Assembly (NCBI GenBank): GCA_021783435.1 | Contig: JAJXUC010000058.1 | Location: 1-20,612, forward strand | Direction of reading: 5' to 3' | DNA length: 20,612 bases | DNA from: Pseudomonadota bacterium | Lineage (GTDB): Bacteria; Pseudomonadota; Gammaproteobacteria; Burkholderiales; Burkholderiaceae | In this document: positions 8,890 to 15,512 of the stretch, one piece after another | How the letters are laid out: every line of letters begins with the position of its first letter | How positions within the stretch are numbered: position 1 is the first letter of the stretch | Made by a program: the position numbers and the translations under genes | Notes under the pieces: generated by a model | What the model saw: the letters and a program-made list of their open reading frames with translations, nothing else | The model's database searches: none | What the model was told of the DNA's origin: nothing

Positions 8890-9093
8890 GTCTCACGGTG
8901 GCCGGCAAAGGCGCCTGTCATGAACGGTTGATACTGGTGATGCAAGAAGCAGGCCAGTTTCAACCGTGCAGGCGTGACGGAGGATTCGCCCTTCGGGTTG
9001 GCGAGTCGATTGTGGCAGAGTGGTGCGAGCTGCGCAGCAATGCCATCGGCGCCAGACCGAACGAATCGCCGTTGCTAGACGCGCGGCCGGGCG
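8890..9093. promoter_or_regulatory. Gap between priA and the ATP-grasp operon, upstream region of the operon
   Basis: 204 bp with no gene I can support. It should hold the promoter of the leftward operon, but I cannot assign convincing -35/-10 boxes (TTGAAA on the minus strand lacks a well-spaced -10). It contains the long inverted repeat at 8921-8970 and a shorter one, 8983-8990 with 9000-9007 (7 of 8 positions pair, 9-nt loop), the latter 87 nt beyond the priA stop and without a U-run. Read-through from priA into the operon is possible. Confidence 0.45.
8921..8970. promoter_or_regulatory. Long inverted repeat upstream of the ATP-grasp operon
   Basis: Arms TGAACGGTTGATACTGG (8921-8937) and CCAGTTTCAACCGTGCA (8954-8970) are complementary at 15 of 17 positions around a 16-nt centre. 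It starts 32 nt upstream of the first codon of the 473-aa ATP-grasp protein. It may be a dyad operator for a dimeric regulator or a 5'-leader hairpin; no U-run follows on either strand, so a terminator is unlikely. Confidence 0.55.
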
Positions 9094-11382
9094 TCAGAAT
9101 TCTGTGGGATCGACGTCGATAGCCCAGCGCACGCGTGCCTTGGCCTGCAGCAAGGCGCCGCGCCACTGCGCCAGGAAGCCCTGCAGCGCAGCGCGGCCGG
9201 AACCTTCGACCAGGATGTGCTGGCGATGCATGCCGGCCAGGCGTGCCAGGCTGGCCGGCACCGGCGGATAGACCATCAGGCCGGCATCCCGGGCCGGCTG
9301 CGCGGCCAGCTCGGCGGCCTGGGCGAGAAAAGCGTCCAGCACCTCGGGTTTTTTGTGTTCCGCGCGCAGCAGGGCCTGGAAGGAAAACGGCGGCATGCCG
9401 GCGCGTCGGCGCTCGGTCAGTTCCTGCGCGGCAAAACCGGGGTAGTCGTGCGCCACCAGGGCGCGGTAGAGCATGTGTTCGGGGTAAGCGGTCTGCACCA
9501 GCATCGCGGGCGTCGTGCCACCCTCGGCGGCATCGGCCCGCCCCGCCCGTCCAGCGGCCTGCATGAGCTGGGCGAACAGGCGCTCGGGCGCGCGCAGGTC
9601 GTGCGTGAACAGGCCGGCGTCCGGGTTGAGCGCGGCGACCAGGGTCACGCGCTGGAAGTCGTGGCCCTTGGTGATCATCTGTGTGCCGACGAGGATGTCC
9701 ACCTCGCCCGCGTGCATCTGCGCGAAGCCGCTTTGCGCCGCGCCCTTGCGCCGCGCGGTGTCGGCGTCGATGCGGGCGATGCGCGCTTGCGGGAACAGTT
9801 CGGCCAGCGCCTCTTCCGCGCGTTGCGTGCCGCGCCCCAGGGGCTGCAGGTCGAGGCTGCCGCATTCCGGACAGGCGCGTGGAATCGCGGCGCGGTGGCC
9901 GCAGTGATGGCAGCGCAGGCTGCGGTCGGTGCGGTGGTAGACCAAGTGGGCGTCGCAGTGCGGACAGTCCGACAGCCAGCCGCAGTCCGGGCAGCGGATC
10001 ACCGGGGCGTAGCCGCGCCGGTTGAGGAACAGCAGGCTTTGCTCGCCCCGCGCCAGGCGCTGGGCGATGGCGTCGCGCAGCGCCTGGCCGATCAGCCCGC
10101 CGGCCCGCAGCAGGGGATCCTGCCCGGCGTGCAGCAGGCCCACTTCGGGCATGCTGCCGCTGGCGCGGTCGGGCAGTTCCAGCAAGCGGTAGCGCCCGCG
10201 CTGCGCGGCGCGCCAACTCTCCAGCGACGGCGTCGCCGATCCCAGCACCACCGCGATGCCGCGTTGCCGCGCGCGCCACACCGCGAGGTCGCGCGCCGAA
10301 TAGCGCGCGCCTTCCTGCTGCTTGTAGGAGGCGTCGTGTTCCTCGTCCACCACGATGAGGGCCAGGTTTGGCAGCGAGGCCAGCGCCGCCAGGCGTGTGC
10401 CCAGCACGATGCGCGCCCGGCCGCTGTGCGCGGCGAACCAGTGGTCGAAACGCTCGGCCTCGGCCAGGCCGCTGTGCAGCACGGCGAGCATGTCGCCGGG
10501 CAAGCGCGCGGCGAAGCGCTGCACGAGCTGGGGCGTGAGGTTGATCTCCGGCGTGAGCACCAGCACCTGCGCCCGTGGATCGCGGGCCAGCGCATGCTGG
10601 GCCAGATGCAGATACACCTCGGTCTTGCCGCTGCCGGTGACGCCGAACAGCAGGAAGGGCGCGTAGCCCCGTGCCGCGCACACGGCTTCGACGGCGGCCC
10701 GTTGCGCGGCTTGCAGGGCGGGTGGGCGGACCGGGGCGCCAGGCTGCTCGCCGGCGTGGCAAGGCGCGGGCACCCGTTCGACCCAGCCCTGCGCTTCCCA
10801 CGCGTCCAGCAGTGCCGCGGCCCTCGGGTGCAGTGCGCGCGCGGCCTGGAGCGGCAAGCGGGCGGCCGAGCCTTCATCCACGGCCGAGGCTGAATCAGCG
10901 TGCTGCGCAGACTGCAGCCCGAGTGCCTCCGCCAGGCGCCACAGGGCGGCGTGGCGGGGCGACAGGATCTGCGGCAACTGTTCCCGTCCGGCCGCTGTGA
11001 GGCGAAAGGCCGTGCCGGCCTGGCGTTGGCGCCAGCCCGCGACGCGTTTGGCGACTGCCGCGGCGCCGCGCTCGCGCAGCCAGGTCGGCAGCGCCGCGGC
11101 CATCAGTTCGCCCAACGGGCGCTGGTAGTAGCTGGCGGCGAAGCGCAGCAAGTCCAGCCAGTCGCTTCCAAGCGGCGGCAGGGCGTCGAATACGGCATCC
11201 AGCGGACGCAGAGCCGAAGCCGCGGTTGCCGAATCCCCTTGCGCCGCGCCCAGCACCACGCCGCAGACCGTTTGCCGCCCTAGGGGCGCGCGTACCAGGC
11301 TACCGGGCGGTAGGGGAACGGAACTCAGGTAATCCAGGGCGTCCCAGAGCGGGGCATCCACCGCGACGCGGAGCAGGGTCAT
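9094..11382 (-). CDS. priA: Primosomal replication-restart helicase PriA
   Basis: 762 aa from ATG 11382-11380 (E. coli PriA has 732). PriA is a 3'-5' superfamily 2 helicase that rebuilds forks away from oriC. The N-terminal region starts LLRVAVDAPL and ends its first lobe with VPLPPGSLVRAPLGRQTVCGVV (DNA-end-binding domain). The helicase core shows Walker A GVTGSGKTE (247-255), DEEH (346-349) and GSATPSLES (381-389). A zinc module carries eight Cys in CxxC pairs (C464, C467, C473, C476, C491, C494, C504, C507), followed by the late helicase motif with QAAGRAGR. The frame extends upstream to ATG 11508, but those 42 codons have no PriA-like sequence and lie in the AT-rich interval next to DnaA boxes, so I reject that start. 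No strong ribosome site is visible. The gene points away from the candidate origin. Confidence 0.96.
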   Translation of the reverse strand: MTLLRVAVDAPLWDALDYLSSVPLPPGSLVRAPLGRQTVCGVVLGAAQGDSATAASALRPLDAVFDALPPLGSDWLDLLRFAASYYQRPLGELMAAALPTWLRERGAAAVAKRVAGWRQRQAGTAFRLTAAGREQLPQILSPRHAALWRLAEALGLQSAQHADSASAVDEGSAARLPLQAARALHPRAAALLDAWEAQGWVERVPAPCHAGEQPGAPVRPPALQAAQRAAVEAVCAARGYAPFLLFGVTGSGKTEVYLHLAQHALARDPRAQVLVLTPEINLTPQLVQRFAARLPGDMLAVLHSGLAEAERFDHWFAAHSGRARIVLGTRLAALASLPNLALIVVDEEHDASYKQQEGARYSARDLAVWRARQRGIAVVLGSATPSLESWRAAQRGRYRLLELPDRASGSMPEVGLLHAGQDPLLRAGGLIGQALRDAIAQRLARGEQSLLFLNRRGYAPVIRCPDCGWLSDCPHCDAHLVYHRTDRSLRCHHCGHRAAIPRACPECGSLDLQPLGRGTQRAEEALAELFPQARIARIDADTARRKGAAQSGFAQMHAGEVDILVGTQMITKGHDFQRVTLVAALNPDAGLFTHDLRAPERLFAQLMQAAGRAGRADAAEGGTTPAMLVQTAYPEHMLYRALVAHDYPGFAAQELTERRRAGMPPFSFQALLRAEHKKPEVLDAFLAQAAELAAQPARDAGLMVYPPVPASLARLAGMHRQHILVEGSGRAALQGFLAQWRGALLQAKARVRWAIDVDPTEF

Positions 11383-11532
11383 GGTCGGCTTGAGGGCCGT
11401 GGGCTTTGGCCATCCTGAACAGGGTTTTCCATGACGAGCAGGCGAATCGTTGAAGGTTAAGTGAGCGTTGACTCGCTTGGCATGTGCGGATTTTTCGTTG
11501 TCATTCACATTTGCACAGATGTCAAGCCAGCT

Positions 11533-11553
11533 TGTGAATAACTTTGTGCATAG
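11533..11553 (-). promoter_or_regulatory. DnaA box pair 1
   Basis: TTATTCACA (complement of 11533-11541, exact consensus) and CTATGCACA (complement of 11545-11553, one mismatch) are in the same orientation with a 3-bp gap. A further one-mismatch box, TCATTCACA, lies on the plus strand at 11501-11509. Confidence 0.75.
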
Positions 11554-11578
11554 TTGGGCGCTGGCATCAACTCAAACC

Positions 11579-11599
11579 TGTGGATAATCATGTGGATAG
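11579..11599 (-). promoter_or_regulatory. DnaA box pair 2
   Basis: TTATCCACA (complement of 11579-11587, the strongest known DnaA box form) and CTATCCACA (complement of 11591-11599, one mismatch) are in the same orientation with the same 3-bp gap as pair 1. The pair directly borders the AT-rich stretch starting at 11600. Confidence 0.8.
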
Positions 11600-11600
11600 G

Positions 11601-11670
11601 ATTTCAGAATCCATTAGACTCCACTAATAATTCTTAAATATCAACAAGTTGAAGTTGGTATCTTCATGTT
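11601..11670. other. AT-rich stretch, candidate DNA unwinding element
   Basis: 50 of 70 bases are A or T (11601-11640: 30 of 40), in a window whose genes are strongly GC-rich. It is flanked on one side by DnaA box pair 2 and on the other by the box at 11712, the expected position of the unwinding element of an origin. Role inferred from composition and position. Confidence 0.55.
11639..11651 (+). promoter_or_regulatory. IHF-type site
   Basis: TATCAACAAGTTG fits the IHF consensus WATCAANNNNTTR at every defined position. It lies inside the AT-rich stretch between DnaA boxes, where IHF would bend DNA to assist opening in E. coli and Caulobacter origins. A short consensus can occur by chance, so the value comes from its position. 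Confidence 0.5.
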
Positions 11671-11711
11671 TCGTCTGTGATTTCCTTGCTGCGGTGCATG
11701 AGGTCGAAAAG

Positions 11712-11720
11712 TGTGCATAA
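11712..11720 (-). promoter_or_regulatory. DnaA box, hemE side
   Basis: TTATGCACA (complement of 11712-11720) is an exact TTATNCACA match, on the far side of the AT-rich stretch from the two box pairs and about 95 bp from the hemE stop codon. Confidence 0.65.
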
Positions 11721-11814
11721 GCGCGCACCGATCTTGACATCTACCCCCGATTTCGGATGTGGCGAGTCCGGACCGCGCACACCCCTGAGTCGCACATCGC
11801 ACCGTGGTGGCACT

Positions 11815-12903
11815 TCAGCGGCGCAGACTGCGGCTGTGGCTGTGCACGGCTTCGACGAGCGCCGCGACATGCTCCGGAGGCGTGAATTGGGAAATGCCAT
11901 GCCCCAGATTGAACACATGCCCGACGGCTTCGTCCGGAGCGATGGGGCCGAAACTGTCGAGCACGACGCGCGCTTGCTCGGCCACCTTTTGCGCGGGTGC
12001 GAACAGGATGCTGGGATCGAGATTGCCCTGGAGTGCGACACGGTGGCCGACCTGGGCGCGCGCCTGGCCGAGGTTCACGGTCCAGTCCACGCCCAGCGCG
12101 TCCGCCCCGCTGTGGCTCATGGCGTCGAGCCACGGTCCGCCGCCCTTGGTGAACAGGATCACCGGCACTTTGCGGCCTTCATGCTCGCGCTTGAGCTGGG
12201 CGATGACGCGCTGGCTGTACGCCAGGGAGAATTCCTGGAACGCGCCGTCGGCCAGCGCGCCGCCCCAGGAGTCGAACACCATGGCCGCTTGCGCGCCGGC
12301 ATCGATCTGGGCGTTGAGATAGGCGGCCACGGCGTCGGCGTTGACCGCCAGAATGCGGTGCATCAGGTCCGGGCGCGAGTACAGCAGGGTCTTGGTGGCG
12401 CGCCAGTCGTCGCTGCCGCGGCCCTCCACCATATAGCAGGCCAGGGTCCAGGGGCTGCCGGAGAAGCCGATCAGCGGCACGCGCTGGGTGCCGCTTTGCA
12501 CCAGGGCGCGGCGAATCTGCGCCACGGCGTCGAACACGTAGCGCAGCTGGTTCAGATCGGGCGCACGCAGGGCGAGGATGTCGGCCTCGGTGCGCAACGG
12601 GCGCTCGAAGCGGGGCCCTTCGCCAGCCTCGAAGCGCAGCTCCAGGCCCATGGCGTCGGGCACGGTGAGGATGTCCGAGAACAAAATGGCCGCGTCGAGC
12701 GGGAAGCGGTCCAGTGGCTGCAGCGTGACCTCGGTGGCGAAATCGGGGTTCTGCGCCAGTCCCAGGAAACTGCCGGCGCGCGCGCGGGTGGCGTTGTACT
12801 CCGGCAGGTAGCGCCCGGCTTGGCGCATCAGCCATAGGGGTGTGTAGTCGGTGGGCTGGCGCAGCAGGGCGCGTAGAAAAGTGTCGTTGGCGAGGGCGGT
12901 CAT
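11815..12903 (-). CDS. hemE: Uroporphyrinogen decarboxylase
   Basis: 362 aa, the usual size. HemE removes four carboxyl groups from uroporphyrinogen III to give coproporphyrinogen III in haem synthesis, in the cytosol and without a cofactor. Near the N-terminus it has the signature [15 protein letters not shown] (22-36) with the substrate-binding Arg residues, then [16 protein letters not shown] with the active-site Asp (D77), then [25 protein letters not shown] and, near the C-terminus, [16 protein letters not shown]. The start at ATG 12903 gives the normal N-terminus ([13 protein letters not shown]). The frame is open further upstream, but that sequence overlaps the next gene. The 206-aa hypothetical gene lies 74 bp upstream on the same strand, so the two may be co-transcribed. 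Downstream is the DnaA-box interval. Confidence 0.97.
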   Translation of the reverse strand: MTALANDTFLRALLRQPTDYTPLWLMRQAGRYLPEYNATRARAGSFLGLAQNPDFATEVTLQPLDRFPLDAAILFSDILTVPDAMGLELRFEAGEGPRFERPLRTEADILALRAPDLNQLRYVFDAVAQIRRALVQSGTQRVPLIGFSGSPWTLACYMVEGRGSDDWRATKTLLYSRPDLMHRILAVNADAVAAYLNAQIDAGAQAAMVFDSWGGALADGAFQEFSLAYSQRVIAQLKREHEGRKVPVILFTKGGGPWLDAMSHSGADALGVDWTVNLGQARAQVGHRVALQGNLDPSILFAPAQKVAEQARVVLDSFGPIAPDEAVGHVFNLGHGISQFTPPEHVAALVEAVHSHSRSLRR

Positions 12904-12977
12904 CCGGCTATTGTCGCAAACCGCCGCTGCCGCCCCGTCTGGGGGCAACGCGGGTGCAGAAATAGCGTGAACAGGCC

Positions 12978-13598
12978 CTAGGCGCGCAGGCGGTTGAGCG
13001 ATTGCAGCTCGTACTGCACGCGCACACGCGAGTCGTTGACCTTGGCCAGCGTGTCCTCGATGCCCTTGACGGCGCGCCCGGCCGCGGGGGCGTACCAGTA
13101 GTGCGTGGTCACCGTGGCGTTGGGCGTGGTGTAGCGGCCCCGCAGGCGCAGAGTTTTGAAGGTGCCGGCGGGAACCTGCACGATGTCCTCGGCTTCCACC
13201 GTCACGTCCACCCCGATCTGCGCGTGCAGTTCCCATTCCGGCTGGCTTTGCGTGATGGTCTGCGCCCAGGCCTCGCCCGGGCTCATGGGGAAGCGGAACT
13301 GCGGAAAGGCCGGGGTGTAGGTGATGGCTTCGCCAGGCACCATCTCGCGCGAGAGCAGGTCGAACTGGTCGCTGTAGATGTTCTTCAGCCAGGGCGTGTC
13401 GGCGGCATCGCCGTTTTTGACTTCGATCTGGATCTGCCCCCCGTCGAGCATGGCCACCACGCGGCTGCGCATGAGCAGGCCGGCGTCCTTCGCGTCGCTG
13501 TCGTCCAGCGTGCGGGTGAGGAACAGCCATTCGTCGCCGAGGCGGATGTCGGGTCTGGGCAGCTTGCCGAAGGCGGGGGTCGGCGTGGTCGTGTTCAT
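12978..13598 (-). CDS. Hypothetical protein, 206 aa
   Basis: I do not recognise a named family. The protein has no signal peptide or membrane segment. It begins [24 protein letters not shown] and has a beta-rich pattern: [13 protein letters not shown], then [20 protein letters not shown], then [18 protein letters not shown]. The VPAGTFKT ... [12 protein letters not shown] pattern resembles a fold seen in many proteobacterial hypothetical proteins (DUF3108-like or similar), but this is weak resemblance. It lies 74 bp upstream of hemE on the same strand and starts divergently from the metal-uptake operon, sharing a 163-bp intergenic region with it. No clear ribosome site. It is a real gene by codon pattern and defined ends. 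Confidence 0.75.
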   Translation of the reverse strand: MNTTTPTPAFGKLPRPDIRLGDEWLFLTRTLDDSDAKDAGLLMRSRVVAMLDGGQIQIEVKNGDAADTPWLKNIYSDQFDLLSREMVPGEAITYTPAFPQFRFPMSPGEAWAQTITQSQPEWELHAQIGVDVTVEAEDIVQVPAGTFKTLRLRGRYTTPNATVTTHYWYAPAAGRAVKGIEDTLAKVNDSRVRVQYELQSLNRLRA

Positions 13599-13605
13599 GG
13601 TTCGT

Positions 13606-13649
13606 GGCGCGCGTATGCAGGCGCAAGCATAGCTGCGGCGCGCGTATGC
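13606..13649. repeat. 13-bp direct repeat, two copies 31 bp apart
   Basis: GGCGCGCGTATGC occurs at 13606-13618 and again at 13637-13649. The copies are 31 bp apart, close to three helical turns, in the short region upstream of the 206-aa gene. It could be a paired binding site for its promoter or a chance duplication in GC-rich DNA. Confidence 0.5.
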
Positions 13650-13661
13650 CGGTCCGATGGA

Positions 13662-13684
13662 TTAACGCAACTGGGTTGCGATAA
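13662..13684. promoter_or_regulatory. Inverted repeat, candidate Zur/Fur-family operator
   Basis: Arms TTAACGCAAC (13662-13671) and GTTGCGATAA (13675-13684) are complementary at 9 of 10 positions around a 3-bp centre. It lies 78 bp upstream of the metal-binding protein start and overlaps the -35 element proposed below, a typical repressor position. The operon encodes its own Fur-family regulator, so self-regulation through this site is the simplest reading. I cannot match it with certainty to a published Zur box. Confidence 0.55.
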
Positions 13685-13705
13685 ATCTTGCGCCGCGGGT
13701 ACGAT
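13676..13705 (+). promoter_or_regulatory. Possible promoter of the metal-uptake operon
   Basis: TTGCGA (13676-13681) and TACGAT (13700-13705) are separated by 18 bp, a fair sigma-70 match about 57 bp before the first start codon. Its -35 box lies inside the right arm of the inverted repeat. Confidence 0.4.
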
Positions 13706-13761
13706 GCCGCTTGCGGGCTAAGCGGCCCGCCCCACGCGACCAACCCTCGATTGAACCCCCC

Positions 13762-14643
13762 ATGCGCAAAAACATCGCGGTCGCAGCAGGCCTCTGGCTA
13801 ACTGGCGCCCTGCTCGCCCTGGCCCAGGCGGCACCCATTGCGGTGGTGGCCGCCGAGAGCACCTACGGCGTGATCGCCCAAGCGATCGGCGGGCCGTACG
13901 TGCGGGTCACCAGCATCATCCGCAACCCCAATGTCGATCCGCACCAGTTCGAGGCCTCACCGGCCACGGCGCGCACGGTGGCGCAGGCCGCCATCGTCGT
14001 GATGAACGGCCTGGGCTATGACGACTGGATGCGCAAGCTGCTCGCCGCCAACCCAGCGCCTGGGCGCGCGGTGGTCGTCGCTGCCGCGCTTGCGCCCGCG
14101 CTGGTGATGGCGGACCGGAATCCGCACGTGTTCTACGACCCGCGGGTGGGCAACCTCGTCGCGTCGAGGCTGGCGGTGCTGCTTGCGAAGCGGGACCCGA
14201 CACACGCCGCGGACTTCGCGCGCAATCTGCACGCCTTCGAGCAAAGCACCCTGCAGGTCGAGACGGCAGCGCGGCGCCTGTCGGCTCAGCATCCAAGACT
14301 GGCGGTGACCGCCACCGAACCGGTGTACGGCTACATGCTGCGCCTGTTGGGCTGGCGCAGCGCGGGCGAGGCTTTCCAGTTCAACGTGATGAATGGCACC
14401 GAGCCCTCGCCGAGCGTGGTCGCGCGCTACCAGGACGCCCTGCGACAGCGCCGCGTCGCCCTGCTGATCTACAACAAGCAGGTCAGCGAGCCCCTCACCC
14501 AGCGCATGCGCGACATCGCCCACCAGGCGGGGGTGCCCACGGTGGGCGTGGACGAATTCGTGCCGCCCGGCACGGGCTACGCGGCCTGGCTGCTCGACTC
14601 CCTGCGCGCGGTGCAGCAGGCCCTGGCGAAGGGGGGGCGATGA
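13762..14643 (+). CDS. znuA: Zinc/manganese ABC transporter periplasmic binding protein (ZnuA/TroA family)
   Basis: 293 aa from ATG 13762. Residues 1-23 are a signal peptide with cleavage likely after AQA, so the protein acts in the periplasm. It should bind a divalent metal and hand it to the permease. Candidate ligands: H61 in [11 protein letters not shown]122 in NPHVFYDP, E186 in ATEPVYGYM and D264/E265 in [12 protein letters not shown]. Typical ZnuA proteins have His as the third ligand and a long His-rich loop; this protein has Glu there and no loop, so Zn, Mn or Fe specificity is open. The family assignment is clear from the [14 protein letters not shown] and [11 protein letters not shown] segments. 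The last codon overlaps the ATPase start by ATGA, so translation is coupled. It is the first gene of a four-gene operon. Confidence 0.88.
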   Translation: MRKNIAVAAGLWLTGALLALAQAAPIAVVAAESTYGVIAQAIGGPYVRVTSIIRNPNVDPHQFEASPATARTVAQAAIVVMNGLGYDDWMRKLLAANPAPGRAVVVAAALAPALVMADRNPHVFYDPRVGNLVASRLAVLLAKRDPTHAADFARNLHAFEQSTLQVETAARRLSAQHPRLAVTATEPVYGYMLRLLGWRSAGEAFQFNVMNGTEPSPSVVARYQDALRQRRVALLIYNKQVSEPLTQRMRDIAHQAGVPTVGVDEFVPPGTGYAAWLLDSLRAVQQALAKGGR

Positions 14644-15512
14644 GCGAACGGACGCGGGCCGAGACCTGGGCCGTCGAGGCCGCCGCGCTGCGCTGCATGC
14701 GCGGCGACCGCGCCGTGATCGGGGGGCTGGACCTACGCGTCGCCGAAGGCAGCCTGGTCGGCGTGTTCGGCAGCAACGGCTCGGGCAAGACCACCTTGCT
14801 GCAGACGCTGGCGGGCATCCTGGGCGAAGGTGGCGGCACCCTGCGCCTGCTCGGGCGACCGCTGGCACAGGCGCGCACCGAGGTTGGCTATGTGGCGCAG
14901 GCCGTGCCCGAGGGCGCGTACGGGGGCATCGACGCGCGCAGTTTCGTCGGCGCGGCGTGGCGCGGCGAACGCTGGGGCCTGGGCTGGCGCGATGCCGCGC
15001 CGCGCTTGCGGGCGGCGGCGGCCGCGCTGCATAGCGTGGACGCCTCGCATCTGGCGGACCGGCCGATGGAGGCGCTGTCCGGCGGCGAGCGCCAGCGCGT
15101 GTGCATTGCGCAGGCGCTGGTCAACCCGGTGCGGCTGCTGCTGCTGGACGAGCCGCTGTCCAACCTGGACCCGCGCGCGCAGCAGGGCGTGCTGGCGCTG
15201 GTGCGGCGGCTCTGCCGCGAGCAGGCCCTCACCGTGCTGCTCACCGCGCACGACATCAACCCCCTGCTGCCGGTGATGGACCAGGTGCTGTACCTGGCGG
15301 CCGGGCGCGGGCGCATCGGCACAGTGGAGGAGGTCGTCAACGCCGCGTCGCTCTCCGATCTCTACGGCCTGCCGATGGCCGTGGCGCGGCACGACGGCTA
15401 TGTGTTCATCCACCCTGCGCGCGGTTTCATGCCTGAAGTCTCGGCGCACTGTGGCCATGGCCACGACCGCGCCCATGACCATGCCGCCGCGCACGCCGGG
15501 AGCCACCCATGA
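14640..15512 (+). CDS. znuC: Zinc/manganese ABC transporter ATP-binding protein
   Basis: 290 aa, cytoplasmic ATPase of the uptake transporter. Walker A GSNGSGKT (44-51), Q-loop Gln in VGYVAQ (Q87), ABC signature LSGGERQRV (146-154), Walker B LLLLDEP (166-172), D-loop SNLD and H-loop LTAHD (H204) are all intact. Most family members end soon after the conserved fold. Here the C-terminus (270-290) is a His-rich tail with seven His among 21 residues plus Cys271, a probable metal-binding or metal-sensing extension. The start overlaps the znuA stop and the stop overlaps the permease start, both as ATGA, which supports one coupled operon. Confidence 0.93.
   Translation: MSERTRAETWAVEAAALRCMRGDRAVIGGLDLRVAEGSLVGVFGSNGSGKTTLLQTLAGILGEGGGTLRLLGRPLAQARTEVGYVAQAVPEGAYGGIDARSFVGAAWRGERWGLGWRDAAPRLRAAAAALHSVDASHLADRPMEALSGGERQRVCIAQALVNPVRLLLLDEPLSNLDPRAQQGVLALVRRLCREQALTVLLTAHDINPLLPVMDQVLYLAAGRGRIGTVEEVVNAASLSDLYGLPMAVARHDGYVFIHPARGFMPEVSAHCGHGHDRAHDHAAAHAGSHP

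Larger units (their letters stand above)
11501..11720. other. oriC: Candidate chromosomal replication origin (oriC)
   Basis: Within 220 bp there are three exact TTATNCACA DnaA boxes (11533-11541, 11579-11587, 11712-11720, all on the minus strand) and three with one mismatch (11501-11509 plus strand; 11545-11553 and 11591-11599 minus strand). Between them lies a 70-bp stretch with 71% A+T (11601-11670) and a perfect IHF consensus at 11639-11651. This combination of DnaA boxes, AT-rich unwinding region and IHF site is the known composition of proteobacterial oriC. hemE also flanks the origin in Caulobacter and Rickettsia. Against it: in many Burkholderiales the origin is placed beside dnaA, which is not in this window. 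The alternative is a DnaA-titrating or DnaA-regulated locus controlling priA. Confidence 0.65.
11383..11814. other. 432-bp gene-free interval between priA and hemE
   Basis: No protein or RNA gene is supported here. The interval is locally AT-rich in an otherwise GC-rich window and holds the DnaA boxes, AT-rich stretch and IHF site listed separately. It must also contain the priA promoter (minus strand, upstream of 11382) and the 3' end of the hemE transcript. The part nearest priA (11383-11500) and the part nearest hemE (11721-11814) show nothing I can name. Confidence 0.8.

Noticed and set aside
8983..9007. Short inverted repeat after priA considered as a terminator
   Set aside because: One mismatch, 9-nt loop and no U-run on the minus strand.
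9217..10893. Long plus-strand open frame opposite priA
   Set aside because: Antisense shadow typical of GC-rich genes. Composition is that of a complement frame and no domain is recognisable. The same applies to the other long frames opposite the operon, aceB and znuCB.
11383..11508. N-terminal extension of PriA to ATG 11508
   Set aside because: The added 42 residues are unlike PriA and would overlap DnaA-box DNA. The start at 11382 gives the usual N-terminus.
12904..12977. GCCCC/GGGGC pairing upstream of hemE considered as a terminator of the 206-aa gene
   Set aside because: The stem is only 5 bp with no U-run; G and C runs are common here.
12904..13743. Upstream open extension of the hemE frame
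   Set aside because: It overlaps the 206-aa gene in another frame, and HemE already has its full length from 12903.
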